Assembly: GCA_029964075.1 (NCBI GenBank)
Contig: CM057148.1
Span: 25,165,916 to 25,229,915 of the forward strand
Reading direction: 5' to 3'
Origin: Patiria pectinifera
Lineage: Eukaryota; Echinodermata; Asteroidea; Valvatida; Asterinidae
Length of the DNA: 64,000 nt
How positions within the stretch are numbered: the stretch's first letter is position 1; each line of letters starts with the position of its first letter. Of this stretch, positions 1 to 12,520 are shown piece by piece. Under the pieces are notes generated by a model, which was given only the letters and a program-made list of their open reading frames with translations, had not been told where the DNA came from and did no database searches. The position numbers were made by a program, and so were the translations under genes.

Positions 1-83
1 AAAGACACCAGCGGGATTCGAACCCGGGACCCCGCTAACCGTGGACGACGAATCGTAACCACTCGGCCATTTCGTTACCTTAG
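1..83 (-). repeat. tRNA-like SINE head or tRNA pseudogene
   Basis: On the minus strand this reads as a tRNA-like sequence with a good Pol III A box (TGGCCGAGTGG) and B box (GGTTCGAATCC). The presumed 5' acceptor arm does not pair with the 3' arm and the anticodon stem is poor, so it is not a convincing functional tRNA. It is more likely the head of a tRNA-derived SINE whose body lies before the window, or a tRNA pseudogene. Confidence 0.55.
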
Positions 84-479
84 AATTTTCCTTAAACTGA
101 GAAAAGTTGTCTTTATAGGTGAGCAAACGCGCCAGGAAGATTACTTGGTCCATTTGCTTTACCTTAATGGGTAAAAACAAGTCGATATAATGAGCCCAGT
201 GTGTTTGGTTTGTTAGGAAGTTGCATAACACAGCCTAATGTGCAAAACAGTCGTGTGCTAGGCGGATCATTACGCAACAATGAACACCGCAATTGTGTAT
301 TTTCAAAAGGCAGACTCGTAGATTTCTACTCTTTGTATCTGGGCATATATAGATTCTGACCTCCCTCTTCAGCTATTTCGACTGTCTTAAAAAGAAAAAA
401 AAAGACTGTCAGCGAATCTCCGGGAGTTGAAATAAGGATCGTCCCCTCGATAGACCTCAGACTCAGTAAAGTTCAACAT
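84..479. other. no recognisable feature
   Basis: AT-rich sequence with stops in all frames. I see no gene, RNA or clear repeat in it. Confidence 0.5.
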
Positions 480-1535
480 TGGGCTCTTTTTGAACAGCTG
501 TTTTTGCGGAAACTTTACATCTGGATTTTTTAGAAGCATCTGATTTTGCCCAATTTTACTAAATATACAAGGTACACCTCCAGGCGCGGTTCTAGAACCG
601 ATATTTTGGGGGGCTAGCACGGTGGATTCAGAATTTTTTTCAGGGAGGCATGCTGAAATGTAGACCGTTTATTTTTTCAGACACTTAGGCCTCCGAAAAT
701 CAAAAGGGGGGGGGGGGCTCATGCCATATTTTCAACGGGGAGCGCCAATAAAATCCTAAAATCATTCACACCATATTAATAATGCACCCTTGTCACGGCT
801 ATTTCTTCTCTAGGGGGAGACCGTTCGCATGTACATCACAATCCTTCTTTTTGCTAATGCAATTTTCTTTTTAAGGAATTTATTTTTGGGGGGGCTAGAC
901 AAAAATTGGGGTTACAACCCCCTAGCCCCGTAGAACCGCGCCTGTACACCTCTTACAATTTAAAATTGTTCATAAACATTTCTTTTTGCCCAATTTTGCT
1001 AGAAATACAAGGTTAAGTCCTAACAATCTGCAATTTTCCAGAATCATCTGATTGTGTCCTATTTTGCCAAAAAAATGCAAGGTTAACCCCTTACAATTTG
1101 AATTTTTTTCATGAACATCTAATTTTCCCCAATCTTATTCAAAAAGCAAGGTTAACCCCTTACAATCTGCAATTTTCCAGAAACATTTGATTTTTTTCCC
1201 ATTTTCGCTTTAAAAAAATGCGAGGTTAACCCCTTTCAATTTGAAATTTTTCGTAACATCTAACTTTGCAAAATTTCACTAAAAAAGCAAGGTTTAATGA
1301 TCCCTTACATCTGAAATTTTTCGGAAACATCTGATTTTGCCCAATTTCGCTAAAATATGCAATGTTCACCCCTTACAATTTGAAATGTTTCATAAACATC
1401 TAACCCCATACAATCTGCAATTTTCCAGAAACATCTGATTTTTCCCGATTTTGCTAAAAAAAAAAATGCAAGGTTAACCCCTTATACAATTTGATTTTTT
1501 TTCATAAACATCTAATTTTGCCCAATTTTACATCA
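480..1535. repeat. degenerate 65-75 bp tandem repeat
   Basis: Phrases such as CAAGGTTAACCCCTTACAAT, AACATCTGATTTTGCCCAAT and TTTCATAAACATCTAATTTT recur about every 65-75 bp from 960 to 1535, and once more at about 490-575. The array was split by the element at 581-944. Units differ by many substitutions and indels, so the array is old. Confidence 0.7.
581..944. mobile_element. hAT-like MITE with 8-bp TSD
   Basis: The ends are inverted repeats, CAGGCGCGGTTCTA on the left and TAGAACCGCGCCTG on the right. They are flanked by a perfect 8-bp direct repeat TACACCTC (573-580 and 945-952). The 364-bp length, absence of an ORF, CAG-type ends and 8-bp target duplication fit a non-autonomous hAT element. 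The superfamily call rests on end and TSD features only. Confidence 0.85.
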
Positions 1536-2600
1536 GCTTATGCTAACAAATTATCAGGTAACTGGATCATTAAACGGGACAGGTGCACATCGGCCTTGGA
1601 GCTCAGACCATGTGTCATGCACTCCTCAATGCATAGATGATGCACATAATTACACTAAAAGCGGAAAGGTACACAAACATTTTCAAGTTTATTCAACATT
1701 CTTACTTAGAGATTTTCAAAAAACTTGAATAGAAAATCTGTTCTTTTGTTGGTTACTGGCAGAAGCAGTAGGCCAATATCCACCGCGTTTTAAAAACAAT
1801 AAAATCTACCTAAAAAGTAAGTATATTGAATGTCAGATTTCACTGTAAATTGGGGCAATCAGGTGTATTTCCCAATTGTAATTGCAAGAGTTACATTTTT
1901 TTTCAAGCATCATTTCAGTGTTCCAAATCGTTAGATAGTTTCGTTTATTTTGCCCAGGGTAAACTACAAATTATTGATTAAATCCCTGTATAACAGGATA
2001 TGTACACAGCAGCTGATATAAATTTATGTGATTGTTTTACCACTTATTTTCAAATGAAAAAAAACCCCTTGTACTTCTTAAGTTTTATTTGTTCTTAAAT
2101 TGAATACGAAAAGTATAGTTTTTCTTCATCTTTATACGGTGTATTTTTACTATATATTGTGTAAACCGTTTCACTACACAAATCAGTTGGAATAAATACC
2201 CAGAGTACTGAGGCAAACGAATACGTAAACCGTTTTGATTTCTGTATTTTTCAAGTGTATGTCCCTGCCTTCCAATTACCACGCAAAGAAGCGAAAAGAT
2301 GCTTAAATTTAAACTTATATGTTCCCTTATTTCCCATGTTTCATTTTCCCTTGTACAGAACAATACCACGAAATTAACTAAGTCGATTTAAATATCCAGT
2401 TCATAGTTTCGTCATGGTAGATCTGCCTAGCCTTAAGCTTAAAGACTACAGACTAGTCCGAGTTCCAATTAAAGATTTATAACCAAGTCCAAAACGGTGC
2501 CCAACTGGAATTTGGCGGGGAAGTGCCGTTTCCACCGCTTGAATCAAGAGCTCTGGGGCGGTATTTAGTTTCATTCCCAATGAATTGATTCTAAGGGTTT
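1536..2600. other. no recognisable feature
   Basis: AT-rich, frequent stops on both strands, no tandem structure or convincing exon seen. Confidence 0.45.
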
Positions 2601-2629
2601 TATATATAGGAAGTGCGATTGTCACTGGG

Positions 2630-2872
2630 GGACCCAGGTATAGTGTACCCGGTACTGCCAATCGGTAAGCGGGCGATCCTGGTTCGAGTCCCGGCCGCGG
2701 CAACCCAGACTGGCTGCAGGGAAACCTGCGACGGGTCCGAGTTGTGTATCGCTCGTCTACCCCAACTATATAAAATAAAATTGAATTTACAATACTGGGA
2801 ACTCGGTGGGATTCGAACCCACAACCTCTCGGTTGAGCGTTAGGGTGCCTACCACTAGGCCATCGCGCTCTT
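2630..2872 (-). mobile_element. tRNA-derived SINE (second B box at far end)
   Basis: Read on the minus strand, the head (about 2872-2800) has an A box TGGCCTAGTGG (2852-2862) and a B box GGTTCGAATCC (2809-2819), followed by a roughly 110-bp body. At the far end a plus-strand B-box-like GGTTCGAGTCC (2681-2691) suggests a second, opposed tRNA-like unit. The acceptor ends do not pair, so I call it a SINE rather than a tRNA gene. Confidence 0.65.
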
Positions 2873-3082
2873 CCTGCTTAAAATAGTTGGACTTAAAATA
2901 TAAAGGTTAGGATTGGAAATGCACATTAAAAAAAAAGAAGTCTTGAATGCACCAAAAATGAAGAAAAAAAATGCCCCTAAACGAAATGGAATGTTAAGAA
3001 AAGGGAGTTAAGATCGAAATCTCGTGTGCCTAAAAATTGAAATTGAATGCCCCAACAATGAAAGAGAAACCCAAATACACCT

Positions 3083-3330
3083 CTATGTTCTTACACCCCT
3101 ATGTTCCGACAACTCAACCTATGTTCTGATACCCTATGTTCCGACATATGTTCCGACTGCACATATTCTTATCCCTAATCCTAATCCTAACCCTAAACTT
3201 AACCCCTAACCCTCACCGAGAGTAACACAATCTTATGTGCATGTTGTCGGTACACGGGGGTGTTGAAATAGGGTGTTGGAATTTAAGTGTGTCGGAACAT
3301 ACGGGTGGTCGGAACATAGCAAACACCCCA
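3083..3330. repeat. palindromic repeat with telomere-like CCTAA tract
   Basis: Several copies of CTATGTTCCGAC (3083-3156) face copies of GTCGGAACATA (3291-3318). Between them is a degenerate CCCTAA-type tract (about 3170-3214). It could be a small foldback element or an interstitial telomere-like repeat. Confidence 0.55.
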
Positions 3331-3394
3331 ATGTGATCAGAGATTTACAACCCACGCGAAATGGAATATGGCTGATAATGAAAATGACCAGAAC

Positions 3395-3800
3395 AATTCG
3401 AAAATTGGCCGGGAAAAACCTATAATATATAGATTTTTTTTTTTAGTTTCAGACCATGTTCTAGTCCGATTGACTTGGACCCTACGGTACGGCCGCAAGG
3501 GCGGATCCAGAACACAATTTTTTTTGGGGGGGGGGCAAAAAATTTTGTGGTCCCCCCAAAAAGTGAGTCCAAAAATTACGGCGTGGGGTTCGGGGCCCGC
3601 TTAAGGGCCCCGAAAATTTGTTGGATTCTAGATGCTCTGTGGTGCGATCTGAGGCAATTTCTGACCACTTTAACCAATGTTTTTTTTGAGGAAAAGATGT
3701 TGGTGTACTCATTGCCAGCCTTTATTGCGATGTCACATAAAAATAAAAAAAAAATTAGGTTTTTTTTTTTTGGGGGGGGGGGGCGTCATGGCCCCCTTTG
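3395..3800. mobile_element. fragments of two MITE families
   Basis: AATTGGCCGGGAAAAACCTA (3403-3422) matches the terminal repeat of the elements at 18018-18500 and 19001-19541, but no partner end is visible. GGCGGATCCAGA near 3490 followed by G and T runs resembles the end seen at 28844-28986. Boundaries are not resolvable. Confidence 0.4.
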
Positions 3801-6800
3801 GCATTACCTAATTTTTGCGATAGTTTGTCGTGCATGACTATCGTTTCCGAGCAAAATGTGTGGGAAATGGTCTGTTTGGACTGGGACTGCACTCTCGCCC
3901 AGTTTTTCTCCGTGTTGACACAAGTAACTGTTGTGGGAAAGAAAAACAATATTTTGTCTAAATCTTCTGTCTAGTTGGTCCATTTTTCATGATAAATCAC
4001 CTGGCTAACGTTCAATTTAATGCATTACTTAATTTTTGAGATAAATTGTCCTTCATGACTATTGTTTCCGAGCAAAACGTGTGGAAAATGGTCTGTTTGG
4101 ACTGGCACTCTTGCCCAGTGTTTCTCCGTTTTGACACAAGTCACTCTTGTGGAAGAGAAAAACAATATTTTGTCGAAATCTTCTGTCTAATTGGTCTATT
4201 TCTCATGATAAATCACCTGGCTAACGTGCAATTTAATGCATTACTTAATTTTTGAGATAAATTGTCCTCCATGACTATCGTTTCCGAGCAAAACGTGTGG
4301 AAAACGGTCTGTTTGGACTGGGACTGCAAACTCTCGCCCACTTTTTCTCCGTTTTGACACAAGACACTGTTGAGAGAGAGAAAACCAATATTTTGTGTAA
4401 ATCTTCTGTCTAGTTTGTCTATTTTTCATGATAAATCACCTGGCTAACGTTCAATTTAATGCATTACTAAATTTTTGAGATAAATTGTCGTGCATGACTA
4501 TCGTTTCCGAGCAAAACGTGTGGAAAACGGTCTGTTTGGACTGGGACTGCACTCTCGCCCAGATTTTCTCCGTCTTAACACAAGTCACTGTTGTGGGAGC
4601 GAAAAACAATATTTTGTCTAAATCTTCTGTCTAGTTTGTCTATTTTTCATGATCAATGACCTGGGTAACGTTCAATTTAATGCATTACTTAATTTTTGAG
4701 ACAAATTGTCGACCATGACTATCGTTTCCGAGCAAAACGTGTGGAAAATGGTCTGTTCGGACTGGGACTGCACTCTCGCCCAGTTTTATCTCCGCGTTTA
4801 CACAAAACACTGTTGAGGGAGAGAAAAACAATATTTTGTCTAAATCCTTAGTCTAGTTGGCTATTTTTTATGATAAATCACCTGGCTAACGTTCAATTTA
4901 ATGCATTACTTAATTTTTGAGATAAATTGTCGACCATGATTATCGTTTCCGAGCAAAACGTGTGGAAAACGGTCTGTTTGGACGGCGACTGCACTCTCGC
5001 CCAGTGTTTATCCGCGTTTACACAAGTCACTGTTGTGGGAGAGAAAAACAATGTTTTGTCTAAATCTTCTGTCTAGTTTGTCTATTTTCTTATGATAAAT
5101 CACCTGGTCACCGTTCAATTTAATGCATTACCTAAATTTTGAGACAGTTTGTCGTGCATGACCATCGTTTCCGAGCAAATTGTGCGGAAAATGGTCTGTT
5201 TGGACTGGGACTGCACTCTCGCCCAGTTTTTCTCCGCGTTTACACAAGACACTGTTGAGGAAGAGAACAACAATATTTTGTCTAAATCTTCTGTCTAGTT
5301 TGTCTATTTTTTATGATAAATCACCTGGCTAACGTTCAATTTAATGCATTACTAAATTTTTGAGATAAATCGTCGTGCATGACTATCGTTTCCGAGCAAA
5401 ACGTGTGGAAAACGGTCTGTTTGGACTGGGACTGCACTCTCGCCCAGTTTTTCTCCGTCTTAACACAAGTCACTGTTGTGGGAGCGAAAAACAATATTTG
5501 GTCTAAATCTTCTGTCTAGTTTGTCTATTTTTCATGATAAATGACCTGGCTAACGTTGAATTTAATGCATTACTTACATTTTGAGATAGTTTGTCTTGCA
5601 AGACTATCGTTACCGAGCAAAATGTGTGGAAAATGGTCTGTTTGGACTGGGACTGCACCCTCACCCTGTTTTTCTTCGCGTTTACACAAGACACTGTTGA
5701 GGGAGAGAACAACACAATTTTGCCTAAATCTGCTGTCTAGTTTGTCTATTTTTCATGATAGATCATCTGGCTAACGTTCAATTTAATGCATTACCTAATT
5801 TTTGAGACAAATCGTCGACTATGACTATCGTTTCCGAGCAAAACGTGTGGAAAATGGTCTGTTTGGACTGGGACTGCACTCTCGCCCAGTGTTTCTCCGT
5901 TTTGACACAAGTCACTCTTGTGGAAGAGAAAAACAATATTTTGTCGAAATCTTCTGTCTAATTGGTCTATTTCTCATGATGAATCACCTGGCTAACGTGC
6001 AATTTAATGCATTACTTAATTTTTGAGATAAATTGTCCTCCATGACTATCGTTTCCGAGCAAAACGTGTGGAAAACGGTCTGTTTGGACTGGGACTGCAT
6101 ACTCTCGCCCACTTTTTCTCCGTTTTGACACAAGACACTGTTGAGAGAGAGAAAACCAATATTTTGTGTAAATCTTCTGTCTAGTTTGTCTATTTTTTCA
6201 TGATAAATCACCTGGCTAACGTGCAATTTAATGCCTTACCTAAATTTTGAGACAGTTTGTCGTGCATGACTATCGTTTCCGAGCAAATTGTGCGGAAAAT
6301 GGTCTGTTTGGACGGCGACTGCACTCTCGCCCAGTTTTTCTCCGCGTTTACACAAGACACTGTTGAGGAAGAGAACAACAATATTTTGTCTAAATCTTCT
6401 GTCTAGTTTGTCTATTTTTCATGATAAATCACCTGGCTAACGTGCAATTTAATGCCTGGCCTAAAGTTTGAGACAGTTTGTCGTGCATGACTATCGTTTC
6501 CGAGCAAATTGTGCGGAAAATGGTATGTTTGGACTGGGACTGCAAACTCTCGCCCACTTTTTCTCCGTTTTGACACAAGACACTGTTGAGAGAGAGAAAA
6601 CCAATATTTTGTGTAAATCTTCTGTCTAGTTTGTCTATTTTTTATGATAAATCACCTGGCTAACGTTCAATTTAATGCATTACTAAATTTTTGAGATAAA
6701 TTGTCGTGCATGACTATCGTTACCGAGCAAAACGTGTGAAAAACGGTCTGTTTGGACTGGGACTGCACTCTCGGCCAGTTTTTCTCCGTCTTAACACAAG

Positions 6801-9040
6801 ACACTGTTGTGGGAGCGAAAAACAATATTTTGTCTAAATCTTCTGTCTAGTTTGTCTATTTTTCATGATAAATGACCTGGCTAACGTTCAATTTAATGCA
6901 TTACTAAATTTTTGAGACAAATTGTCGACCATGACTATCGTTTCCGAGCAAAACGTGTGGAAAATGGTTTGTTCGGACTGGGACTGCACTCTCGCCCAGT
7001 TTTATCTCCGCGTTTACACAAAACACTGTTGAGGGAGAGAAAAACAATATTTTGTCTAAATCCTTAGTCTAGTTTGTCTATTTTTTATGATAAATCACCT
7101 GGCTAACGTTCAATTTAATGCATTACTTAATTTTTGAGATAAATTGTCGACCATGATTATCGTTTCCGAGCAAAACGTGTGGAAAACGGTCTGTTTGGAC
7201 GGCGACTGCACTCTCGCCCAGTGTTTATCCGCGTTTACACAAGTCACTGTTGTGGGAGAGAAAAACAATGTTTTGTCTAAATCTTCTGTCTAGTTTGTCT
7301 ATTTTCTCATGATAAATCACCTGGTCACCGTTCAATTTAATGCATTACCTAATTTTTGAGATAGTTTGTCGTGCAAGACTATCGTTTCCGAGCAAAATGT
7401 GTGGAAAATGGTCTGTTTGGACTGGGCCTGCACTCTCGCCCAGTTTGTCTCCGAGTTGACACAAGTCACTGTTGTGAGAGAGAAAACAATATTTTGTCTA
7501 AAATCTTCTTTCTAATTTGTCTATGTGTCATGGTAAATCACCTGATCACCGTTCAGTTTAATGCATTACCTATTTTTTGAGATAGTTTGTCGTGCATGAC
7601 TATCGTTTCCGAGCAAAATGAGTGGAAATTGGTCTGTTTGGACTTGGACTGACTCTCGCCCATTTTATCTCCGCGTTTACTGAAAACACTGTTAAGGGAC
7701 AGAACAACAATATTTTGTCGAAAACTTCTGTCTAGTTTGTCTATTTTTCATGATAAATCACCTGGCAAACGTGCAATTTATTGCATTACTTAATTTTTGA
7801 GATAGTTTGTCGTGCAAGACTATCGTTTCCGAGCAAAATGTGTGGAAAATGGTCTGTTTGGACTGGGACTGCACTCTCGCCCAGTTTGTCTCCGAGTTGA
7901 CACAAGTCACTGTTGTGAGAGAGAAAACAATATTTTGTCTAAAATCTTCTGTCTAATTTGCCTATTTTTTCATGATAAATCACCTGGTCACCGTTCAGTT
8001 TAATCCATTACCTAATTTTTGAGATAGTTTGTCGTGAATGACTATCGTTTCCGAGCAAAAAGTGTGGAAAAATTGGGTTTTTTTTGACTGGGACTACATA
8101 CTCTCGCCAAGTGTTTCTCCGCGTTGACACAAGACACTGCTGAGAAAGATAACAACAATAGTTTGTCTAAATCTTCTGTCTAGTTTGTCTATTTTCATGA
8201 TAAATCACCTGGCCAACGTGTAAATTAATGCATTACTTAATTTTTGAGATAGCATGTCGTGCATGACTATCGTTTCCGAGCAAAATGAGTAAAAAATGGT
8301 CTGTTTGGACTGGGACTGACTCTCGCCCAGTTTATCTCCGCGTTTACACAAAACACTGTTGAGGGAGAGAAAAACAACATTTTGTCTAAATATTCTGTCT
8401 AGTTTATCTATTATTCATGATAAATCAATTGCTTACTGTTCAATTAAATGCATTTCTTAGTTTTTGAGATAATATGTCGTCGTGACTATCGTTTCCGTGC
8501 AATGTGTGGAAAATGGTCTGTTTGGACCGGGACTGCATACTCTCGAAAAGGTTTTTCCCCGATTTGAAACAAGGCACTGTTGAGGGAGAGAAAAACAATA
8601 TTTTGTCTAAATCTTCAGTCAAATATGTCTATTTTTCATGATAAAATCACTTGCTTACTGTTCAATGATATGCATTGCTTAATTTTTGAGATAATTTGTC
8701 GTCGTGACTATCGTTTCCGTTCAAAAGTGTAGAAAATTGCCTGTTTGGACTGGGACTGCATACTCTTGACAAGTTTTTTCTGAGTTGAAACAAGGAACTG
8801 TTGAGGGAGAGAAATACAATATTTTGTCTAGATCTTCCGTCTAGTTTGTCTTTTTTCCCTGATAAATCACCTGGCCACCGTTCAATTTAATGCATTACTT
8901 AATTTTTGAGTAGTTTGTCGAGGATGACTATCGTTTCCGTGCAAAAAAGTGTGGAAAATGGTCTTTTTGGACTGGGACTGCACTCTCGCCAAGTTTTTCT
9001 CTGTGTTGACACAAGACACTGTTGAGGGAGAGAAAAACAA
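3801..9040. repeat. 220-bp satellite array, about 24 units
   Basis: The phrases GACTATCGTTTCCGAGCAAA, CTGTTTGGACTGGGACTGCA and TAAATCACCTGGC recur about every 220 bp. Units vary by point changes and 1-5 bp indels. Longer-range identity is superimposed: one group of variants repeats 1.77 kb apart (4142 and 5912), another 2.2 kb apart (4712 and 6930), a third 441 bp apart (7371 and 7812). The array ends abruptly in the transposon end at 9041. No coding role is visible. Confidence 0.95.
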
Positions 9041-9246
9041 TGTTTTTACAATGACATTACTGTCATGTTTTTTTTAAATACTGCGTTAAACATAAGGGTA
9101 GGGAATGTTTAATTACAAATTTTAGATGTTATTCATTAGGCAGATTGGAATTTATTATAAATTAACTTGTTTTCTCTTCGCAAGTTCAAAAATTGACGAT
9201 TTTACCTCACTTTCAATTGAAAATGGCCGACTCGTGAATAAGGCTC
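9041..9246. mobile_element. right end of satellite-carrying TIR element
   Basis: About 9105-9246 aligns with the reverse complement of 16122-16260: both share TACAAATT, TTTTACCTC, CTTTCAATT, AATGGCC and a terminal CGTGAATAAGG. The satellite array joins it directly on the left. I read it as the right terminus of an element whose interior is the 220-bp satellite. Confidence 0.65.
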
Positions 9247-9670
9247 ATAGTGATAAATGCCCATAGTCCAAAATTCTTAGAAAATACACAAAACTCTCAC
9301 AGGTGTTCAGGCTGCACACAAAATGATGAACAACATGTTATCTTTTAATTTTTTTTACAATTTTTGGTGGGTAGACCGATGACTTTTGGAGAAATTCTCG
9401 CCCAAAGAAGACGACCCCTGAAACGAGTGATGTTTCCAAACTGGGTGCAAGCAGCCATCTTGAAAACGGTTCCCTCCACAACATGGCTAGATAGCGCCAC
9501 TTTCAGGCCCAATTGGGTCCAGAATACTCTGAATTGGAAGCCCCAAGTCCGGACCAGAGGTGTATTGCCATATCGCTTCAATTACCCGCTTCAATGGCTC
9601 TCATTAGCCTCTAATATAAACAGATTTGAGGGTATAACTTTTATTCATGAGCTCGGCGGACGGATTTTTG
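9247..9670. repeat. dispersed repeat R, copy 1
   Basis: Colinear with 27060-27470. Shared phrases include ACTCTCACAGGT, CCCAAAGAAGACGACCCCT, CTCCACAACATGG, AATTGGAAGCCCCAAGTCC and TTTTATTCATGAGCTCGGCG. Ends are not sharp. It has open reading frames only of chance length. Confidence 0.75.
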
Positions 9671-9845
9671 ACCGGTATTATACTAAGTTCAGCCAGTGAT
9701 TGGTCTTGATGGTTACAAAAGGAGATTCAAATAAGTGAGAAACCATCAAAGAACAACTGAAAGTTTCTTTCCAGAAAGGCGCGCTAAATCAAACTTCTCG
9801 CACCGGCACCAAGACAAACGCGCCTGCTTTATATTTAAGATTTGT

Positions 9846-10325
9846 TCAATAGAGGGCGCGCCACATAACTAGTGGTCTCCACAAAGCAACAACACGGACG
9901 CTGCGCTATTGAACAAAATGAACATACTCGTTTCCGATGAACTACTCAAGAAATAGGACACGTTTTCAATTGAAATTTCAAGCACTTTTTTTCCACCATG
10001 TGTAACATAAGTGTATTGAATATTACGAGAAACCGTTGACCAATAAAAATAATATGATCGTAACAATGTAGTGTTTTATTACACGCGAAAAATCCACGTT
10101 GACTCTCATTAGGATTGCGTAAAACACTGTATTGTTATGGTCATAACAGCTTTACGGTTGGTCGGATTCTGATGAAATTAAATCTGATAATTTTTAACAT
10201 AACGACAAATCAGTGGTCAAAAATTCAGTTTTTCACATCTTGTATTTCTTGAGTTGTTGCCCCCCAAAACGAGTTTGGTGCACGGGAGATCGAGACCACT
10301 ATTTATGTGGCAAGCCCTCTATTGA
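9846..10325. mobile_element. foldback MITE with TCAATAGAGGGC ends
   Basis: The left end TCAATAGAGGGCGCGCCAC faces a right end whose complement reads TCAATAGAGGGCTTGCCAC. Arms extend imperfectly inward for more than 100 bp (shared TAGTGGTCTC, ACTCAAGAAATA). The middle is also roughly palindromic around two opposed copies of a TGTTTTA-containing phrase. No clear target duplication and no transposase ORF. Confidence 0.7.
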
Positions 10326-10393
10326 CAGAAAAATAAAGTAGGCAATGGAACAAGAACGAGACCACTAGGCTGGGTGTACCAAATCAAATAAAT

Positions 10394-10501
10394 TATTCAC
10401 GAGTTGATCATTTTTGTCGAGTTCCCCTGAATGTATTTTATTAACTGTTAACCGTTGAATGGGATGGCACCAGATTATTTATGCAGGCACAATGCAGCCT
10501 T
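10394..10501. mobile_element. left end of satellite-carrying TIR element
   Basis: TTATTCACGAG followed by TTTTTGTCGAGTTCCCCTGA and GTTGAATGGGATGGC aligns with the reverse complement of 16320-16424. It runs directly into 220-bp satellite units at 10502. With 9041-9246 it shows both ends of the element family attached to the same satellite. Confidence 0.65.
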
Positions 10502-11303
10502 ATAAAATCACCTGGCCATCGTTCAATTTAATGCATTACTTAAATTTTGAGATAGTTTGTCGAGCATGACTATCGTTTCCGAGCAAAAAGTGTGGAAATG
10601 GTCTGTTTGGACTGGGACTGCATACTCTCGTCAAGTTTTTCTCCGTGTTGACAAAAGACACTGTTGAGGGAGAGAAAAACAATGTTTTGTCTAAATATTC
10701 TGTTTAGTTTGTCTATTTGTCATGATAAATCACCTAGCCACCGTTCAATTTAATGCATTACTTAATTTTTAAGATAGTTTGCCAGCATGACTATCGTTTC
10801 CGAGCAAAAAGTGAGGAAAATTGCCTGTTTGGACTGGGACTGCATACTCTCGCCAAGTTTTTCTCTGCGTTGACACAAGACACTGTTGAGGGAGAGAAAA
10901 ACAATATTTTGTCGAAATCTTCTGTCTAGTTTGTCTATTTTTCATGATGAATCACCTGGCCACCGTTCAATTTAATGCATTACTTTTTTTTTAAATATAC
11001 TTTGTCGACCATGGCTATCGTTTCCGAGCAAAAAGTGAGGAAAATGGCCTGTTCGACTGGGACTGCATACTCTCGGCAAGTTTTTCTCTGCGTTGACACA
11101 AGACACTGTTGAGGGAAAGAAAAACAATATTTTGTCTAAATCTTCTGTCTAGTTTGTCTATTTTTCATGATAAATCACCTGGCCACCGCTCAATTTAATG
11201 CATTACTTAAATTTTGAGATTTTGTCGTGCATGGCTATCGTTTCCGAGCAAAAAGTGAGGAAAATGGTCTGTTTGGACTAGGACTGCATCCTATCGCCAA
11301 GTT
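10502..11303. repeat. 220-bp satellite, second block, about 3.6 units
   Basis: Same monomer as 3801-9040 but a distinct variant class: GTGAGGAAAATGG, CATACTCTCGCCAAG and CACCTGGCCACCG predominate. The block stops inside a unit at CCAAGTT near 11303 without the expected right terminus, so this element is truncated. Confidence 0.93.
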
Positions 11304-12210
11304 AGTAACGGCCCTCTATTATGTTCGTTATTATATTTGGCACAAACTATTGCAAACGGCTCCGGTAATCAAATTGTTACGAGCGGGTTCCTCATTATGA
11401 GAGAGACAATAACACTAGGGACAACACATGATTGAAAACGAATTATGTCACATCGCCAACGGCTTAAGAAGCGTGTCGACAATTCGGGAAAAAATGGAAA
11501 CTCAGTTTTCAACTATATGTATGTCTTCGAAAGTTGTTAGCAAATTCCTTCCAGACTTAAAACTGTTTGTGGCTGGAGAAAAAATACACCCAACTAACAA
11601 ATGCTAATACTGGGGAAAAGATACCCTGGTCTATTTTTCAAGTCTTTTGTTAACACGATTTGTAGACTAATCTTTTGCTCAGCAGCTTTTCTTGCTAGCT
11701 AAGAAGATTCGCCCTGAATTGGCTTAGTGAACAGCCTTGAGGTGAGAGAGCGCAGCAATATATTGCTTTATAAATGACCCACTTTGTCTGATCCCTAACT
11801 TGTAGAGAGATCCCCCATCGTCCAGTGACTGTTCGGTCAGCATGTCCGATAGGCCGTCACCATTTGGAAATGCAGCCAGAGCGAGTTTTGAGAAAATCGC
11901 GATCAAAATCGGTCTAGTTTTTTTTCAAATCGCGACTTCCTTCATATTTGTCTAAGAAATTTGAAAAAAAAAAGAAAAATGGCGAAGAGGATTGAGAATC
12001 GTTATTGCTTTGTTAGCCTTGCAATGTGATATTTTATCGTAGCGTAGTATGCATGCCTTCAAAGCATTACGCAAGTTGACATGTTGACGATTAGTACCAA
12101 GGCTAAAGGATCATTTGCTTTCTATCGTTTTTATGTCTAACATCTGAAGCAAATGTTTAAAACCTCAGGGTGAACAACAAAGTAACCTGTTGAAGATTAA
12201 GGTCAGTGGA
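11304..12210. other. no recognisable feature
   Basis: Apparently unique sequence with no exon, RNA gene or repeat that I can support. Confidence 0.4.
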
Positions 12211-12214
12211 TATC

Positions 12215-12520
12215 ATACATACGGCTGTCATACACTGGCGATACGGCTGTCATACACTGGCGATACGGCTATCGTCGTCATTGGCTATGCGGCGGCCTAT
12301 TCCGGCGATGTGGCTCCCAAAACCGCCGATGTGGCTGTATTCATCGGCTAAGGGGGTGTATACATCGACATAGTGGCTGCGCTCACCGGGCGATGTGGCT
12401 GTCGCCAATGGCGAGGTGGCTCAGTTCCTAAACCGGCGATGCGGTTGTCTACACCGGCGATGCGGCTGTCGTCAACGACGATGCGAATGTCTGAACCGAC
12501 GGCTGGGTGTCCACACACGT
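12215..12520. repeat. GC-rich minisatellite, about 24-bp unit
   Basis: Variants of GGCGATGCGGCTGTC recur with a spacing of about 20-27 bp. The unit keeps short frames open on both strands, so predicted Arg/Cys-rich peptides here are by-products of the repeat. Confidence 0.75.

Noticed and set aside
3801..9040. CRISPR-like or coding interpretation of the regular array
   Set aside because: The unit is 220 bp with no alternation of constant repeat and unique spacer, and the genome is eukaryotic; it is satellite DNA.
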